DNA from: Clostridium sp. CF012
GTDB taxonomy: Bacteria; Bacillota; Clostridia; Clostridiales; Clostridiaceae
Direction: 5' to 3'
Assembly (NCBI RefSeq): GCF_018861755.1
Contig: NZ_JAHLEF010000023.1
Coordinates: forward strand, 1-64,000
Length of the DNA stretch: 64,000 bases
The notes under the pieces are model-generated. The model had not been told where the DNA came from. It saw nothing but the letters and a program-made list of their open reading frames with translations, and ran no database searches. The position numbers and the translations under genes were made by a program. Positions 44,957 to 54,337 of this stretch are shown piece by piece. Every line of letters begins with the position of its first letter. The first letter of the stretch is position 1.

Positions 44957-46654
44957 ATGTACTTATCTAAGTTTATAAAATTAATGAGTTCAATCCTTAT
45001 AATGTTAATCATCAGTACGGTTATGAGTGTATTTCTTCTTAATAAAAACTTTTCAAAAGAAGCGAATGCCGTAAATAATCAAGGTATATTTAAACAATTA
45101 GGTGTTGATTTAGCAGATGCTTCCAACTATTTAACTGACCAAGCAAGAAGATATGTAATTGACGGAGATAAAACATTTTTTGATAATTATTGGAAAGAGG
45201 TAAATGAAACAAAAACTCGTGATAGGGTGGTAGCAAATTTAAAAGAACTAAATGCACCACAAGCGGAACTGGATTTAATAGAAAAAGCAAAAAATAGTTC
45301 CGATGCTTTAATTAAGACTGAAAATGAAGCAATGAAAGCAATGGAGACTAAAGATTTCGAAAAAGCAAGAACATTAATGTTTGATAGTGATTACGATAAA
45401 AATAAAAGTGTAATAATGGAGCCTATAAAACAATTTCAAGATATGATGAATACAAGAGCAGAAAAAGAAACTGAAAATGCGAAAAAAAATGTGAACATTG
45501 CACTTATGCTTACTGAGGCTTTAATAGCAGTACTGGCTATATGTATAATTTTTACCTTTATGATATTATTAGTTAAAATATCGAAACTTTTAATTATATC
45601 AACTAAATTGACTGAACTTTCCAACAATGAAGGGGATTTAACATCAAGATTAGAAATTAACAGTAAAGATGAGGTAGGGCAAATAGCAAATGGATATAAT
45701 AAAATGATATCTAACCTACAAAATCTTGTTAAAGAAATTCGTGGTACAGTAGATCATTTTGTACAATCATCTGATGAATTAACTGTTACTACTGAAAAAA
45801 TCTCAGTTACAATGGGAATGGTAAACGAATCTATTGATCAAATTTCTAAAGGGGCTATGGATTTATGTGCAACTACTGAAGAAGTGTCTGCATCAACAGA
45901 AGAAATTGGTTTAACAACTACTGCTCTTAATAAGAAGGCTGAAGATGCAAATGATTCTGTTAAAGAAATAAAAAACCGTGCTACTAATGTAAAAAAGAAT
46001 GCAATGCAGGCCATTAAAGAAAGTAATGAAATTTATGATAAGCAACGGGCTAATATAATTAAGGCTATAGAAGAAGGTAAAGTAGTTGAACAAGTTATAG
46101 TAATGGCAAATTCCATTGGAAATATAGCTTCCCAAACAAACCTACTTGCACTAAATGCAGCTATTGAAGCAGCTAGGGCAGGAGAGAGTGGAAGAGGATT
46201 TGCAGTTGTTGCTGAGGAAGTAAGAAAACTAGCTGAGCAATCCTCAGAGGCAGTTACGAATATTCAAAACTCGGTAACTCAAATAAAGTCTGCATTTGAT
46301 AATTTATCTCAAAGTGGAAGAGATATATTAAAATTTATAGATGATAAAGTAAAACCGGATTATGAATTTCTTAATGATACGGGTATGCGCTATGAAGAGG
46401 ATGCAAATTTTGTAGATGCAATCTCTACAGACATTGCTTTAGCTACAAAACAAATGTCAGAAACTATATACCAGGTAAATCTTGCCATTCAGAGTGTATC
46501 AGCCACGGCAGAAGAATCTACAGCAAGTACAGAAGAGATTTTAGCAAGTGTTAATGATACAACGGTATCCATTCAGAACGTTGCAAAATCTGCACAGAAA
46601 CAAAGTGAATTAGCTGAAAAACTTAACATAATGATTCAAAAATTTAAAATATAA
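44957..46654 (+). CDS. methyl-accepting chemotaxis protein
   Basis: The 565-aa chemoreceptor has TM1 at about 9-30 and an extracellular helical sensor of about 150 residues of four-helix-bundle character ([20 protein letters not shown]). TM2 follows at about 180-205, then HAMP ([25 protein letters not shown]) and the cytoplasmic signalling coiled coil, whose hairpin tip reads [20 protein letters not shown]. It probably senses a small ligand outside the cell and signals to CheA. No che genes are adjacent. GGGGGAAAGG precedes the ATG. Confidence 0.95.
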   Translation: MYLSKFIKLMSSILIMLIISTVMSVFLLNKNFSKEANAVNNQGIFKQLGVDLADASNYLTDQARRYVIDGDKTFFDNYWKEVNETKTRDRVVANLKELNAPQAELDLIEKAKNSSDALIKTENEAMKAMETKDFEKARTLMFDSDYDKNKSVIMEPIKQFQDMMNTRAEKETENAKKNVNIALMLTEALIAVLAICIIFTFMILLVKISKLLIISTKLTELSNNEGDLTSRLEINSKDEVGQIANGYNKMISNLQNLVKEIRGTVDHFVQSSDELTVTTEKISVTMGMVNESIDQISKGAMDLCATTEEVSASTEEIGLTTTALNKKAEDANDSVKEIKNRATNVKKNAMQAIKESNEIYDKQRANIIKAIEEGKVVEQVIVMANSIGNIASQTNLLALNAAIEAARAGESGRGFAVVAEEVRKLAEQSSEAVTNIQNSVTQIKSAFDNLSQSGRDILKFIDDKVKPDYEFLNDTGMRYEEDANFVDAISTDIALATKQMSETIYQVNLAIQSVSATAEESTASTEEILASVNDTTVSIQNVAKSAQKQSELAEKLNIMIQKFKI

Positions 46655-46674
46655 GTATTCCACACAGGCTAATG

Positions 46675-46714
46675 AAAAACGAAGAGGTGACTATCCAGTC
46701 ACCTCTTCGTTTTT
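46675..46714. terminator. strong terminator after the chemoreceptor
   Basis: AAAAACGAAGAGGTGACT (46675-46692) pairs perfectly with AGTCACCTCTTCGTTTTT (46697-46714). Confidence 0.95.
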
Positions 46715-46895
46715 TTAATGATGGTTAATTTTAGAAATTAACTTTTCCCTACAATTGAGGGGTGGCTCGAAAATTGTTATATATTGAAAGTACACTTGAT
46801 ATATAAGAATATTGATAATTGGAAAGAAAATAAAACTAGATACAGGAATTTCAATATATATAACTAAAATAAATCCATCAATAAGCTTTTTATGA

Positions 46896-46955
46896 TATAA
46901 TTTCTTGTAGTACGAGCTACTAAGTACCACGCAGACGCGTGTTGCGTCCTCTTTA
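46896..46955 (+). ncRNA. structured GC-rich leader ahead of the Ser/Thr kinase
   Basis: A TATAAT box (46896-46901) is followed by hairpins GTAG/CTAC (46907-46920) and CACGC-AGAC-GCGTG (46928-46941). The string TACCACGC through GCGTCCTC resembles the 3' part of T-box leaders, but the UGG before ACC is missing and there is no terminator or stem I. This may be a decayed T-box or an unrelated structured 5' leader. Confidence 0.3.
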
Positions 46956-47058
46956 AATGGGAAATTAGTAAGTTATCAACATATAGTGGGAAAATCTGTT
47001 TACTTAAGAAAGAAAATAAAATTTTTATAGAGTAGTTTTTCACATTGGGGGTAAGAAC

Positions 47059-48483
47059 ATGTTAAATCCAGGACAAATACTAGAGAGTAAATACGAAATA
47101 ATAAAGATTCTAGGACGAGGTGGTATGGGCACAGTATACCTCTGCAAAAATAACAGGTTAGGGAATCTTTGGGCAGTTAAGGAAGTAAATAGTCAGTGCA
47201 AAAACGAAATAGACTTTCTTGCTGAACCCAATATACTAAAGAATTTAAATCATAAAGGAATTGTACGAATTATTGATATCTTTTATGAAAATGATAATTT
47301 ATACATTGTGGAGGATTATATTGAAGGAAAGACTTTAAAGGAGCATGTAAGTGCTAATGGTGCATTATCTTCAGAATTGGTAACAGATATAGCATTGCAG
47401 CTGTGTAGTATTTTAGGTTACCTTCACAGCTTCAATCCACCTATTGTATATAGGGATTTAAAGCCTTCTAACATAATGATAAAGCCTAACAATAAAGTAG
47501 TGCTTATCGACTTCGGAATAGCACGTTCCTACAAGGAAGGCCAAGAGGGAGACACAATGATTTTAGGTTCTATTGGATACATAGCACCAGAACAACTTGA
47601 GAATGTTCAATCCAATGCTCAAACAGATATTTATTCTCTTGGTGCCACTATGGTTTTTATGCTTACAGGAAAATCCATAATCCAGACCATGGATATTATT
47701 AATGAGAAAAATTACCCTGAGAATACACCTAAGAGCTTAATTAAAGTTATTCAAAAGGCTTCAGCTAAAGATCCTAAAAGTCGCTATCGTGATATAAAGC
47801 TTATGGTTTCTGGTCTTAGTGCTATTATAGCTGATAAAGAATATACAAGAACAATGTTTATGAATTCCCAGAAGCCCGCTGATGAAGTTACCAGAAATGT
47901 TTTGGTAGGGACTAAAAAGTCTAGGAAGCTAATTAAATTACTTATAATAGCAGTGTTTGCTTGTATAATAGCTTTGGTTATTTTTTTAACCTCCTTCATG
48001 ATTAATAAAGCATCGGTTAAAAAGGCTCCTGAAACTGCTACACCTAAAACAGTGGAGACAACTAAGCCAAAGGAAGTTGTTGGAATGGACACTCCAGAAG
48101 AGGGGACCACTAATGATCTAGATAATGTTAAAGAGCAACTAAAAGACCTTTTAAACGACTATACTTCTTATTCTTCGCAGGCTATTGATACAAATAATAT
48201 TTCATTAATTGTTCCTTATGTAGCATCTGGAAGTGAGATATATAAAGCGCAGCGATCATATATACCTAATACATATAAAGCTGGAATACATATAAATATT
48301 ATTTCTGCTAATATTACAGATTACAACATTAGTGGTGATAAGAAGTCTGGAAGTATAACGACTTCCCAAGTTTATAACATTATAACTAAAGATGGGACTT
48401 CTTCTAAAAAAACTTTTAAATATGTATATGAATTTAAATATAATGATTCTACTTCAAGTTATCAATTTGTAAGATTCAAATAA
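47059..48483 (+). CDS. membrane Ser/Thr protein kinase with extracellular TcaA-like domain
   Basis: The 474-aa Hanks-type kinase has the glycine loop LGRGGMGTVYLCK, Lys41 in AVKEV, catalytic loop YRDLKPSNIM, DFGIAR and APEQL (about 10-265). A juxtamembrane stretch leads to one TM (about 295-318). An outside domain of about 110 residues begins EQLKDLLNDYTSYSSQAIDT and resembles NTF2-like extracytoplasmic domains of TcaA-type proteins rather than PASTA repeats. It probably signals cell-surface status. No cognate PP2C phosphatase gene is adjacent. Confidence 0.88.
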   Translation: MLNPGQILESKYEIIKILGRGGMGTVYLCKNNRLGNLWAVKEVNSQCKNEIDFLAEPNILKNLNHKGIVRIIDIFYENDNLYIVEDYIEGKTLKEHVSANGALSSELVTDIALQLCSILGYLHSFNPPIVYRDLKPSNIMIKPNNKVVLIDFGIARSYKEGQEGDTMILGSIGYIAPEQLENVQSNAQTDIYSLGATMVFMLTGKSIIQTMDIINEKNYPENTPKSLIKVIQKASAKDPKSRYRDIKLMVSGLSAIIADKEYTRTMFMNSQKPADEVTRNVLVGTKKSRKLIKLLIIAVFACIIALVIFLTSFMINKASVKKAPETATPKTVETTKPKEVVGMDTPEEGTTNDLDNVKEQLKDLLNDYTSYSSQAIDTNNISLIVPYVASGSEIYKAQRSYIPNTYKAGIHINIISANITDYNISGDKKSGSITTSQVYNIITKDGTSSKKTFKYVYEFKYNDSTSSYQFVRFK

Positions 48484-48603
48484 ATAAACGCTTTAATTAA
48501 AAATCTTGTATATACATTATGTAAGCCTGTGGCATTAGGCAAGGCAAAATTAGCATTAAGGGTCGAAGACGGAACTATTATAAGCTTAGATTAATAATAT
48601 TAA

Positions 48604-48635
48604 AGCATCACACTCTTAGGAGCTGTGGTGCTTTT
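48604..48635 (+). terminator. terminator after the kinase gene
   Basis: AGCATCACA (48604-48612) pairs with TGTGGTGCT (48624-48632) with one G-U pair, followed by Ts. Confidence 0.7.
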
Positions 48636-49211
48636 CTGCATCTTAAATACTTAGAATAATCTATAGAAATTTAATTGGATGGTGAAATGAATTCCTTCTT
48701 TACCTAACTATATTACTCCATAAGCAAGCTCCCTTCTCTCACAAAGCTCACCAGGAATAACCCTAAAATTTTAATATGAAAATGATTAGTTGGTATTTAT
48801 TAGTGAGCGTCAGTGTCTAAAAAGATTATCGATAATTTTAATTTTTTAATTGAAATTAGATATCTGACTATTCTCATTAAGAAAGATGTCGGAAGGAGAA
48901 TAGAGTTGACTCTTTAATTTCATATGAATATGCAAAGTATATGACTTTAGATTAAACGTATTTATTTTTACTAAATAGTAAAAAAAAGACGATAAAAGTT
49001 GGTCTGGAGCACGGGTTGAGAAGTTGAGAGGGAATATGAAAATTAAAAATGTATAGGTCAAAAAATGTATAGGTCAAAAATTGTATATTAATTGGAACTA
49101 TTGCAAATTACTAAATAGATAAATGTCTTTATTCGCAAAATTATGAAAAGCCGTTTTATGACGAAAGCATGATATAATAATATTTATAAAATACAAAAGG
49201 AGGTATGACTT
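48636..49211. other. long AT-rich intergenic region with 16-bp tandem repeat
   Basis: I see no supported gene. ATGTATAGGTCAAAAA occurs twice in tandem (49049-49064 and 49065-49080), with a partial third start. A TATAAT-like box near 49173 probably belongs to the OPT transporter promoter. Confidence 0.55.
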
Positions 49212-51131
49212 ATGGATAATAAGTTATCAAAAAATGCATACGGGGGAGTAGACGGTAAAGACTACGTTCCCTACATTTCCACTGGTTCTAAATCTGGTGG
49301 AAACGTTGCCGTATTAATAATCGGTATTATTTTAGCAGCAATATTTTCAGCATCAACTGCCTATTCAGGAATGAAATCAGGGCTTACAGTTGCCGCTGGT
49401 ATACCAGGTTCTATAATAGGTTCCGCATTTATAGCTGCATTTGCAAAGAAAAAAGGTATCCTTGGCAAAAACTTAGTTCAAGGTATGGCAAGCGGTGGAG
49501 AATCTGTTGCTAGTGGTATAATATTCGTTTTACCAGCAGTTCTTTTAATAGGGGCTAAAGTGTCTTTCTTAGAAGGTTTGGCTGTTGGTGTAGGTGGAGT
49601 TTTATTCGGTATTGGAGTAGCTTCTCTTGTTTACAATTACTTAATCGTTGAAGAACACGGTAAGTTAATGTACCCTGAGTCAATGGCTATATCTGAAACA
49701 CTTGTTGCTTCAGAAGGTGCTGGAGATTCAATGAAGTTCATGGGAATAGGGTTCGGAATAGGTGGTATTATAACTGTTATAACTAGTTCATTTTTGAATG
49801 TAGCTAATAACGTTATAAGTTATGTAAATGAAACCTTCTACAAGTGGAAAGTTGAAGTTGAAGTTAACCCTCTATTATTAGGTATAGGATTCATAGTTGG
49901 GATAGAGGTTTCTGTAGCAATGTTTGCTGGTTCTTTATTATCTAATTTCGGTATTATGCCTTTAATAGGTTACTTCTCAAATCTTGCAACAGATGGTGTA
50001 ACTGTATGGAATAATCCTAATGTTGCTATAAATGCTATGCAAGTTAAACATATCGCTGGTAGTTATGTAAAATATATCGGTGCTGGTATGATGCTTTCTG
50101 GTGGGTTAATAGGTGCTATAAAACTTATACCTACTATAATATCGTCTATAAAAGAAACTATGAATGCTAAGGATTCAAATAGTGGCAGTGGCTCATCTGT
50201 TGGAAACCTAATATTACTCGGTGGAGTAGTAGTATGTTTCATAGGTGGTTTCGTGGTATCTGGTGGTAATATATCAATGGCTATAGTTGCGTCTATTTTG
50301 TCATTATTCTTATCATTACTATTTGTTATAGTTTCTGGTCGTTTAACTGGTACTATAGGAACTTCAAACCTTCCTGTATCCGGTATGACAATAGCTTCTA
50401 TAGTTGTTGTAACATTATTATTCGTTGCAATGGGATGGAAAAATCCTGCAAACAACAAATCATTACTTTTATTTGGTACATTTATAGTTACTGCTATATC
50501 TGTGGCTGGAGGTTACGCTCAGTCACAAAAGGTTACTTTCATAGTAGGTGGTAACAAAAATGAAATGGATAAGTACTTTGCTATATCTGGCGTAGTTGGT
50601 GTTGTAGTAGTTATTGCTACTATATTATTACTTTCAAGTCAACTTGCAATGACTGGTGATAATGTTCCATTTGCACTACCTCAAGCTAACTTAATGTCAA
50701 CATTAACTGCTGGTATAATGTCAGGTGAATTACCTTGGGTTATGATCATTGTTGGTGCTGCGATGGGAGTTGTTTTATTCTTATTAAAACTTCCTGTAAT
50801 GACAGTTGCTATAGGGTTCTATTTACCAATAGCTACAACTTCTATAATATTAATAGGTGCATTGGTTCGTTTATTCGTAGAAAAAACTTCTAAATCTGAA
50901 AAAGAAAAGGAAGTTAAAATTTCTAATGGTATAAGTTTATCTTCTGGACTTGTTGCCGGTGGTTCTATTATAGGACTTATAGGTATAGTACTTCAAGTAA
51001 CAGGTGTCTTAAAAGGAACTGGGCCAAGTGGATTTACTGCTTCTAATGGAATGGCAATTATAATATTAGTAGCTCTAATAATAGCTACTATAATACCTAT
51101 AGTAAGAAGTAAGGTAAAAAATGCCGAGTAA
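49212..51131 (+). CDS. OPT-family oligopeptide transporter
   Basis: The 639-aa secondary transporter has about fifteen hydrophobic segments. Family features include FSASTAYSGMKSGLTVAAGIP near the N-terminus, YPESMAISETLVASEGAG, and a C-terminal SGLVAGGSIIGLIGIVL stretch. It moves oligopeptides (or metal-peptide conjugates in some relatives) using the proton gradient. AAGGAGG precedes the ATG. Its last 11 bases overlap the next gene, indicating translational coupling. Confidence 0.92.
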   Translation: MDNKLSKNAYGGVDGKDYVPYISTGSKSGGNVAVLIIGIILAAIFSASTAYSGMKSGLTVAAGIPGSIIGSAFIAAFAKKKGILGKNLVQGMASGGESVASGIIFVLPAVLLIGAKVSFLEGLAVGVGGVLFGIGVASLVYNYLIVEEHGKLMYPESMAISETLVASEGAGDSMKFMGIGFGIGGIITVITSSFLNVANNVISYVNETFYKWKVEVEVNPLLLGIGFIVGIEVSVAMFAGSLLSNFGIMPLIGYFSNLATDGVTVWNNPNVAINAMQVKHIAGSYVKYIGAGMMLSGGLIGAIKLIPTIISSIKETMNAKDSNSGSGSSVGNLILLGGVVVCFIGGFVVSGGNISMAIVASILSLFLSLLFVIVSGRLTGTIGTSNLPVSGMTIASIVVVTLLFVAMGWKNPANNKSLLLFGTFIVTAISVAGGYAQSQKVTFIVGGNKNEMDKYFAISGVVGVVVVIATILLLSSQLAMTGDNVPFALPQANLMSTLTAGIMSGELPWVMIIVGAAMGVVLFLLKLPVMTVAIGFYLPIATTSIILIGALVRLFVEKTSKSEKEKEVKISNGISLSSGLVAGGSIIGLIGIVLQVTGVLKGTGPSGFTASNGMAIIILVALIIATIIPIVRSKVKNAE

Positions 51132-51462
51132 TAACGAAGACGTTTTAAATATAATATATAAAATCTCTGACAATTTCCAATATGAAGTGGATAAAGTCAA
51201 TATTGTGACTATACTTGAAAAACAAGATCATAAGTTCCAAAAGTTCTTTAGAAAACTTAAATTCAGAATTCCAGAGTATAAGAGAACTTCGTTAGATGAA
51301 TATGGAAGTTGTGTGTTTTTGCAGATAGATGGCAAGAAGACGGTAAAAGATATTGGAGAAAGTCTAGAGGAAAAGTATGGTGATAAAGTTCAACCACTTT
51401 ATGAAAGATTATTGTTGTTCTTAAACCATATCGATGTTAATTGTCACTATATAAAAAAATAA
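51121..51462 (+). CDS. PqqD-like small protein coupled to the OPT transporter
   Basis: The 113-aa protein starts inside the OPT gene and is read in another frame. Its C-terminal 80 residues show the PqqD/RRE pattern: RTSLDEYGSCVFLQIDGKKT followed by VKDIGESLEEKYGD and a helical end. PqqD domains bind leader peptides for RiPP-modifying enzymes. No radical-SAM or other RiPP enzyme is in the window, so here it may bind peptides for, or regulate, the transporter. The N-terminal 35 residues are not recognisable. Confidence 0.65.
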   Translation: MPSNNEDVLNIIYKISDNFQYEVDKVNIVTILEKQDHKFQKFFRKLKFRIPEYKRTSLDEYGSCVFLQIDGKKTVKDIGESLEEKYGDKVQPLYERLLLFLNHIDVNCHYIKK

Positions 51463-51478
51463 ATTTCTAATACAAAGG

Positions 51479-51517
51479 GACTGCACACTAAGAAATTAGT
51501 GTAGCAGTCTTTTTTTG
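51479..51517 (+). terminator. terminator of the OPT/PqqD-like unit
   Basis: GACTGC-ACACTAA (51479-51491) pairs with TTAGTGT-A-GCAGTC (51496-51509) with one bulged A, followed by seven or more Ts. Confidence 0.9.
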
Positions 51518-51588
51518 CGAAAAAATCTCTAGATTCATAATAATATTTAAAATTGCATTTTTTATTTTTTTTTTTACATATAAACGAA

Positions 51589-52845
51589 CTCAATTGTAAA
51601 TCTAAAAGCAATCTGTTCTATTTACAATTGCGGTATAATTCTTTAATAAAATATATTGCCAAGAGGTTGCGTCTTGGCTTACAAAAGATTGGCATGTGTC
51701 AGTCTTTTTGTTTTACTAACATTCAAAATTACATATCCTAAAAGAGTTGGCGGCGGAATGGAGGATATATGTACTGTCCTTATTTCATTTTGGAAATATG
51801 TACTGCCCGCTTTAGGGTTCCCTATGTCTGTAATGGTTGTGAAACACTTGGGAAATGCTCTTTATTAAAAAATATATACGATGCGGAGCATGCCCATATG
51901 AAAGCTCACGAAGCCATTTCACAGTCCAGAAGTGGATTGTGCGTATCGGGCGCAACTATAATGACTTTCAGGCATTCCTTGCTAAAAATCAGGATACCAC
52001 TGTTGTACAGATGGATACTGTGATTGGAAGTAAGGGTGGCAAATGCCTTTTAACGATACACTTTGTAGATACCAGCTTGATGTTAGCATTTCTTAGAGAT
52101 GCAAATACTTCAAAATCAGTAACGGATATTTATGAAACACTTTATGAAACCCTTGGGAAAGAGGTTTTTACAACCCTTTTCCCTGTAATTATTACAGACA
52201 ACGGGCGCGAGTTTTCGAATCCAAAGGCAATTGAGTATGGTACTGAAAAACGATCAGGACATCATACCAATATATTTTATTGTGATGCTGGAAGTCCCTA
52301 TCAAAAGGGAGCCATAGAGGTTAACCATGAGTTGATTAGGCGGATTCTTCCGAAGGGAAACAGCTTCGATCATCTGACACAGGAAAATATCAGCCTAATG
52401 ATGAATCACATTAATTCCTATAAAAGAAAAAAACTGAACAACCGTAGCCCGTACGAAACGTTCAGCTTTTACCATGGAGAAGATGTTTTACAAAAATTAG
52501 GATGTACACTGGTAGCAGCCAGCGGCATCATGTTAAAACCAACTCTTCTCAAAAAATAAAAATATAAACAGTGCCGCCAGCCATCCATATAATCCTAAAA
52601 TAGGGGTGGATTCTCCGATTACAAAAAAATCGAGAGTGAGTTGACCTCTACTTGGCATGCCTATTTTCTATTATCATACATCAAAAAACCAAAAAATCAA
52701 ACTGCATTTGGATTACAAATGTGGCTTTGGGGTTTCAAAACTGGCTTTTTAGATACAAAGGTTGCATTTCATTTACAAATATTCAGTTGTCAATTACAAA
52801 CGTTGCATTTCAATTTACAAAGTGGCATATCGTTTTACAATTGAG
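51589..52845 (+). mobile_element. decayed IS30-family element
   Basis: CTCAATTGTAAA (51589-51600) and its reverse complement TTTACAATTGAG (52834-52845) form 12-bp terminal inverted repeats. CGAA occurs just outside the left end and one base beyond the right end. The right subterminal region (52700-52845) carries repeated GCATTT and TTACAAA blocks at irregular helical spacing, probably transposase binding sites. The transposase inside is deleted and frameshifted. Confidence 0.8.
51769..52559 (+). pseudogene. IS30-family transposase remnant
   Basis: The first frame gives the cysteine-rich segment CPYFILEICTARFRVPYVCN and HAHMKAHEAISQSRSG. Another frame (from about 51930) gives RNYNDFQAFLAKNQDTTVVQMDTVIGSKGGK, then ITDNGREFSNP and QKGAIEVNHELIRRILPKG, the three DDE blocks of IS30. 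About 90 residues between the cysteine region and the catalytic core, and the N-terminal HTH, are missing. Confidence 0.85.
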
Positions 52846-52859
52846 CCGAAACAATAGTA

Positions 52860-52922
52860 ATACATTGATAAACATAATAAATATATTGATAAACATAATA
52901 GATACATTGATAAACGATAAAA
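52860..52922. repeat. three 21-bp direct repeats upstream of the CbrA-like gene
   Basis: ATTGATAAACATAATA, or a close variant, recurs with exact 21-bp period (ATTGAT at 52864, 52885 and 52906). The third copy ends in AACGATAA and supplies the -35 box of the promoter below. Confidence 0.85.
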
Positions 52923-52935
52923 GATATGATATACT
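52907..52935 (+). promoter_or_regulatory. promoter overlapping the third 21-bp repeat
   Basis: TTGATA (52907-52912), a 17-nt spacer and TATACT (52930-52935). A protein bound to the repeats would cover or abut the -35 box. Confidence 0.6.
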
Positions 52936-52976
52936 ATAATCAATGATTAAATATAGATAATGAGAGGTAAATGACT

Positions 52977-54044
52977 ATGTATGACATTGCGATTATAGGG
53001 GCAGGTCCAGCAGGCGCAACACTTGCAAGGCTTGTTGCTAAAGATTATAAAGTACTACTCTTAGATAAAAGACAGTTGAGTAAGTCAGCAGATTTAACAT
53101 CTACTGTGAAATGTTGTGGAGGACTTTTGGCTCCAGATGCTCAGAAAATTCTCGCGAAATCAGGATTGGGATTGCCTAAGGATGTACTGGTAGATCCACA
53201 GATTTTTGCAGTAAGAACTATTGATCTATACAATAAGATTGAGAAATATTACCAGCGATTTTATTTAAACATAGATAGAGAAAAATTTGATAGGTGGCTT
53301 GTTTCAATTATCCCACATCAAGTTGATTTAAGATGTGGCTGGTATTTTAAAAATTATATTAAAGAAAAAGATTTTTATAAAATGAATTTTCTACATAATG
53401 GTAAGGAATATAGTGAAAATGCAAAACTTATAATAGGTGCAGATGGAGCAAACTCGCTTGTTCGTAGACAGGAATTTCCCTTACAAGGGAAGCTGAAAAA
53501 ATATATATCTATTCAAGAATGGTTTGAAGTTGAAGAAACACTGCCATATTTTTCAGCAATTTTTGATCCGGAAATAACAGATTTTTATTCCTGGACAATT
53601 CCCAAGGGCGATAATCTTATTATAGGTGCGGCACTTTCTATAGAAGATGATCCAGTACAGAAATTTGAATTGCTCAAGAGTAAGTTAAAAAATTATGGAT
53701 TTGTTTTTGATAAAAGGACTAAAAGAGAAGGTGCATTTATACTCCGCCCTCAAAGTATAAAAGATATTTGCACTGGAAGGGATAGAGTTACATTTATAGG
53801 TGAAGCAGCAGGCTGGATAAGTCCAAGTTCAGCAGAGGGATTTAGTTATGCATTTCAAAGTGCTAGTGAGGCAGCGCAAGCTCTAAATCAGGGAATAGAC
53901 GGCTTTCAATTAAGATATGCTAGGGCATGTGGAAGGCTTAGAAGAAATATTATCCTCAAAAATATGAAATCTTCTATAATGTATAATAAGACTTTAAGAA
54001 AAATGGCTATGTCAACAGGTATACAAAGCATAGAACTTTTTTAA
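52977..54044 (+). CDS. FAD-dependent geranylgeranyl-reductase-family protein (CbrA-like)
   Basis: The 355-aa flavoprotein has an N-terminal Rossmann motif IAIIGAGPAGATLARLVA, then CCGGLLAPDAQKILAKSG, IGADGANSLVRR, and the second FAD motif RVTFIGEAAGWISPSSAEGF. It resembles E. coli CbrA and archaeal geranylgeranyl reductases, which reduce isoprenoid double bonds; the substrate here is unknown. GAGAGG sits 9 nt before ATG 52977; an ATG at 52971 is too close. It is monocistronic with a strong terminator. Confidence 0.82.
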   Translation: MYDIAIIGAGPAGATLARLVAKDYKVLLLDKRQLSKSADLTSTVKCCGGLLAPDAQKILAKSGLGLPKDVLVDPQIFAVRTIDLYNKIEKYYQRFYLNIDREKFDRWLVSIIPHQVDLRCGWYFKNYIKEKDFYKMNFLHNGKEYSENAKLIIGADGANSLVRRQEFPLQGKLKKYISIQEWFEVEETLPYFSAIFDPEITDFYSWTIPKGDNLIIGAALSIEDDPVQKFELLKSKLKNYGFVFDKRTKREGAFILRPQSIKDICTGRDRVTFIGEAAGWISPSSAEGFSYAFQSASEAAQALNQGIDGFQLRYARACGRLRRNIILKNMKSSIMYNKTLRKMAMSTGIQSIELF

Positions 54045-54065
54045 CATATCCGAAAATAGTAGAAG

Positions 54066-54102
54066 CTCTTAACATTTGTCCCCAAATGTTAAGAGGTTTT
54101 TT
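54066..54102. terminator. terminator of the CbrA-like gene
   Basis: CTCTTAACATTTG (54066-54078) pairs perfectly with CAAATGTTAAGAG (54083-54095), followed by a T run. Confidence 0.93.
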
Positions 54103-54337
54103 CTTTTATAAAATAAAGAATAGTTAAAATGCTACGAGAATATATCGCGTAGTATTTTACTTTTTTGTACAAATTTTGAAGGATAATTACGTGTGTTTGT
54201 TGAATTGTGTTAATAGAATGTTTTATAGGTATTAATAAACTTTAATGGGATGTTGCTATATGACTAGTGGTGTTTCAAATGAGAAAGCATTATTTTATAA
54301 TCAACAGAAGGTTTAGCCTAGAGGGGGTTTGGGCAGT

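Noticed and set aside
48846..49061. 71-codon minus-strand open frame in the long gap before the OPT gene
   Set aside because: Its composition is dominated by AT-driven Phe, Ile, Lys and Asn, with no RBS and no recognisable motif.
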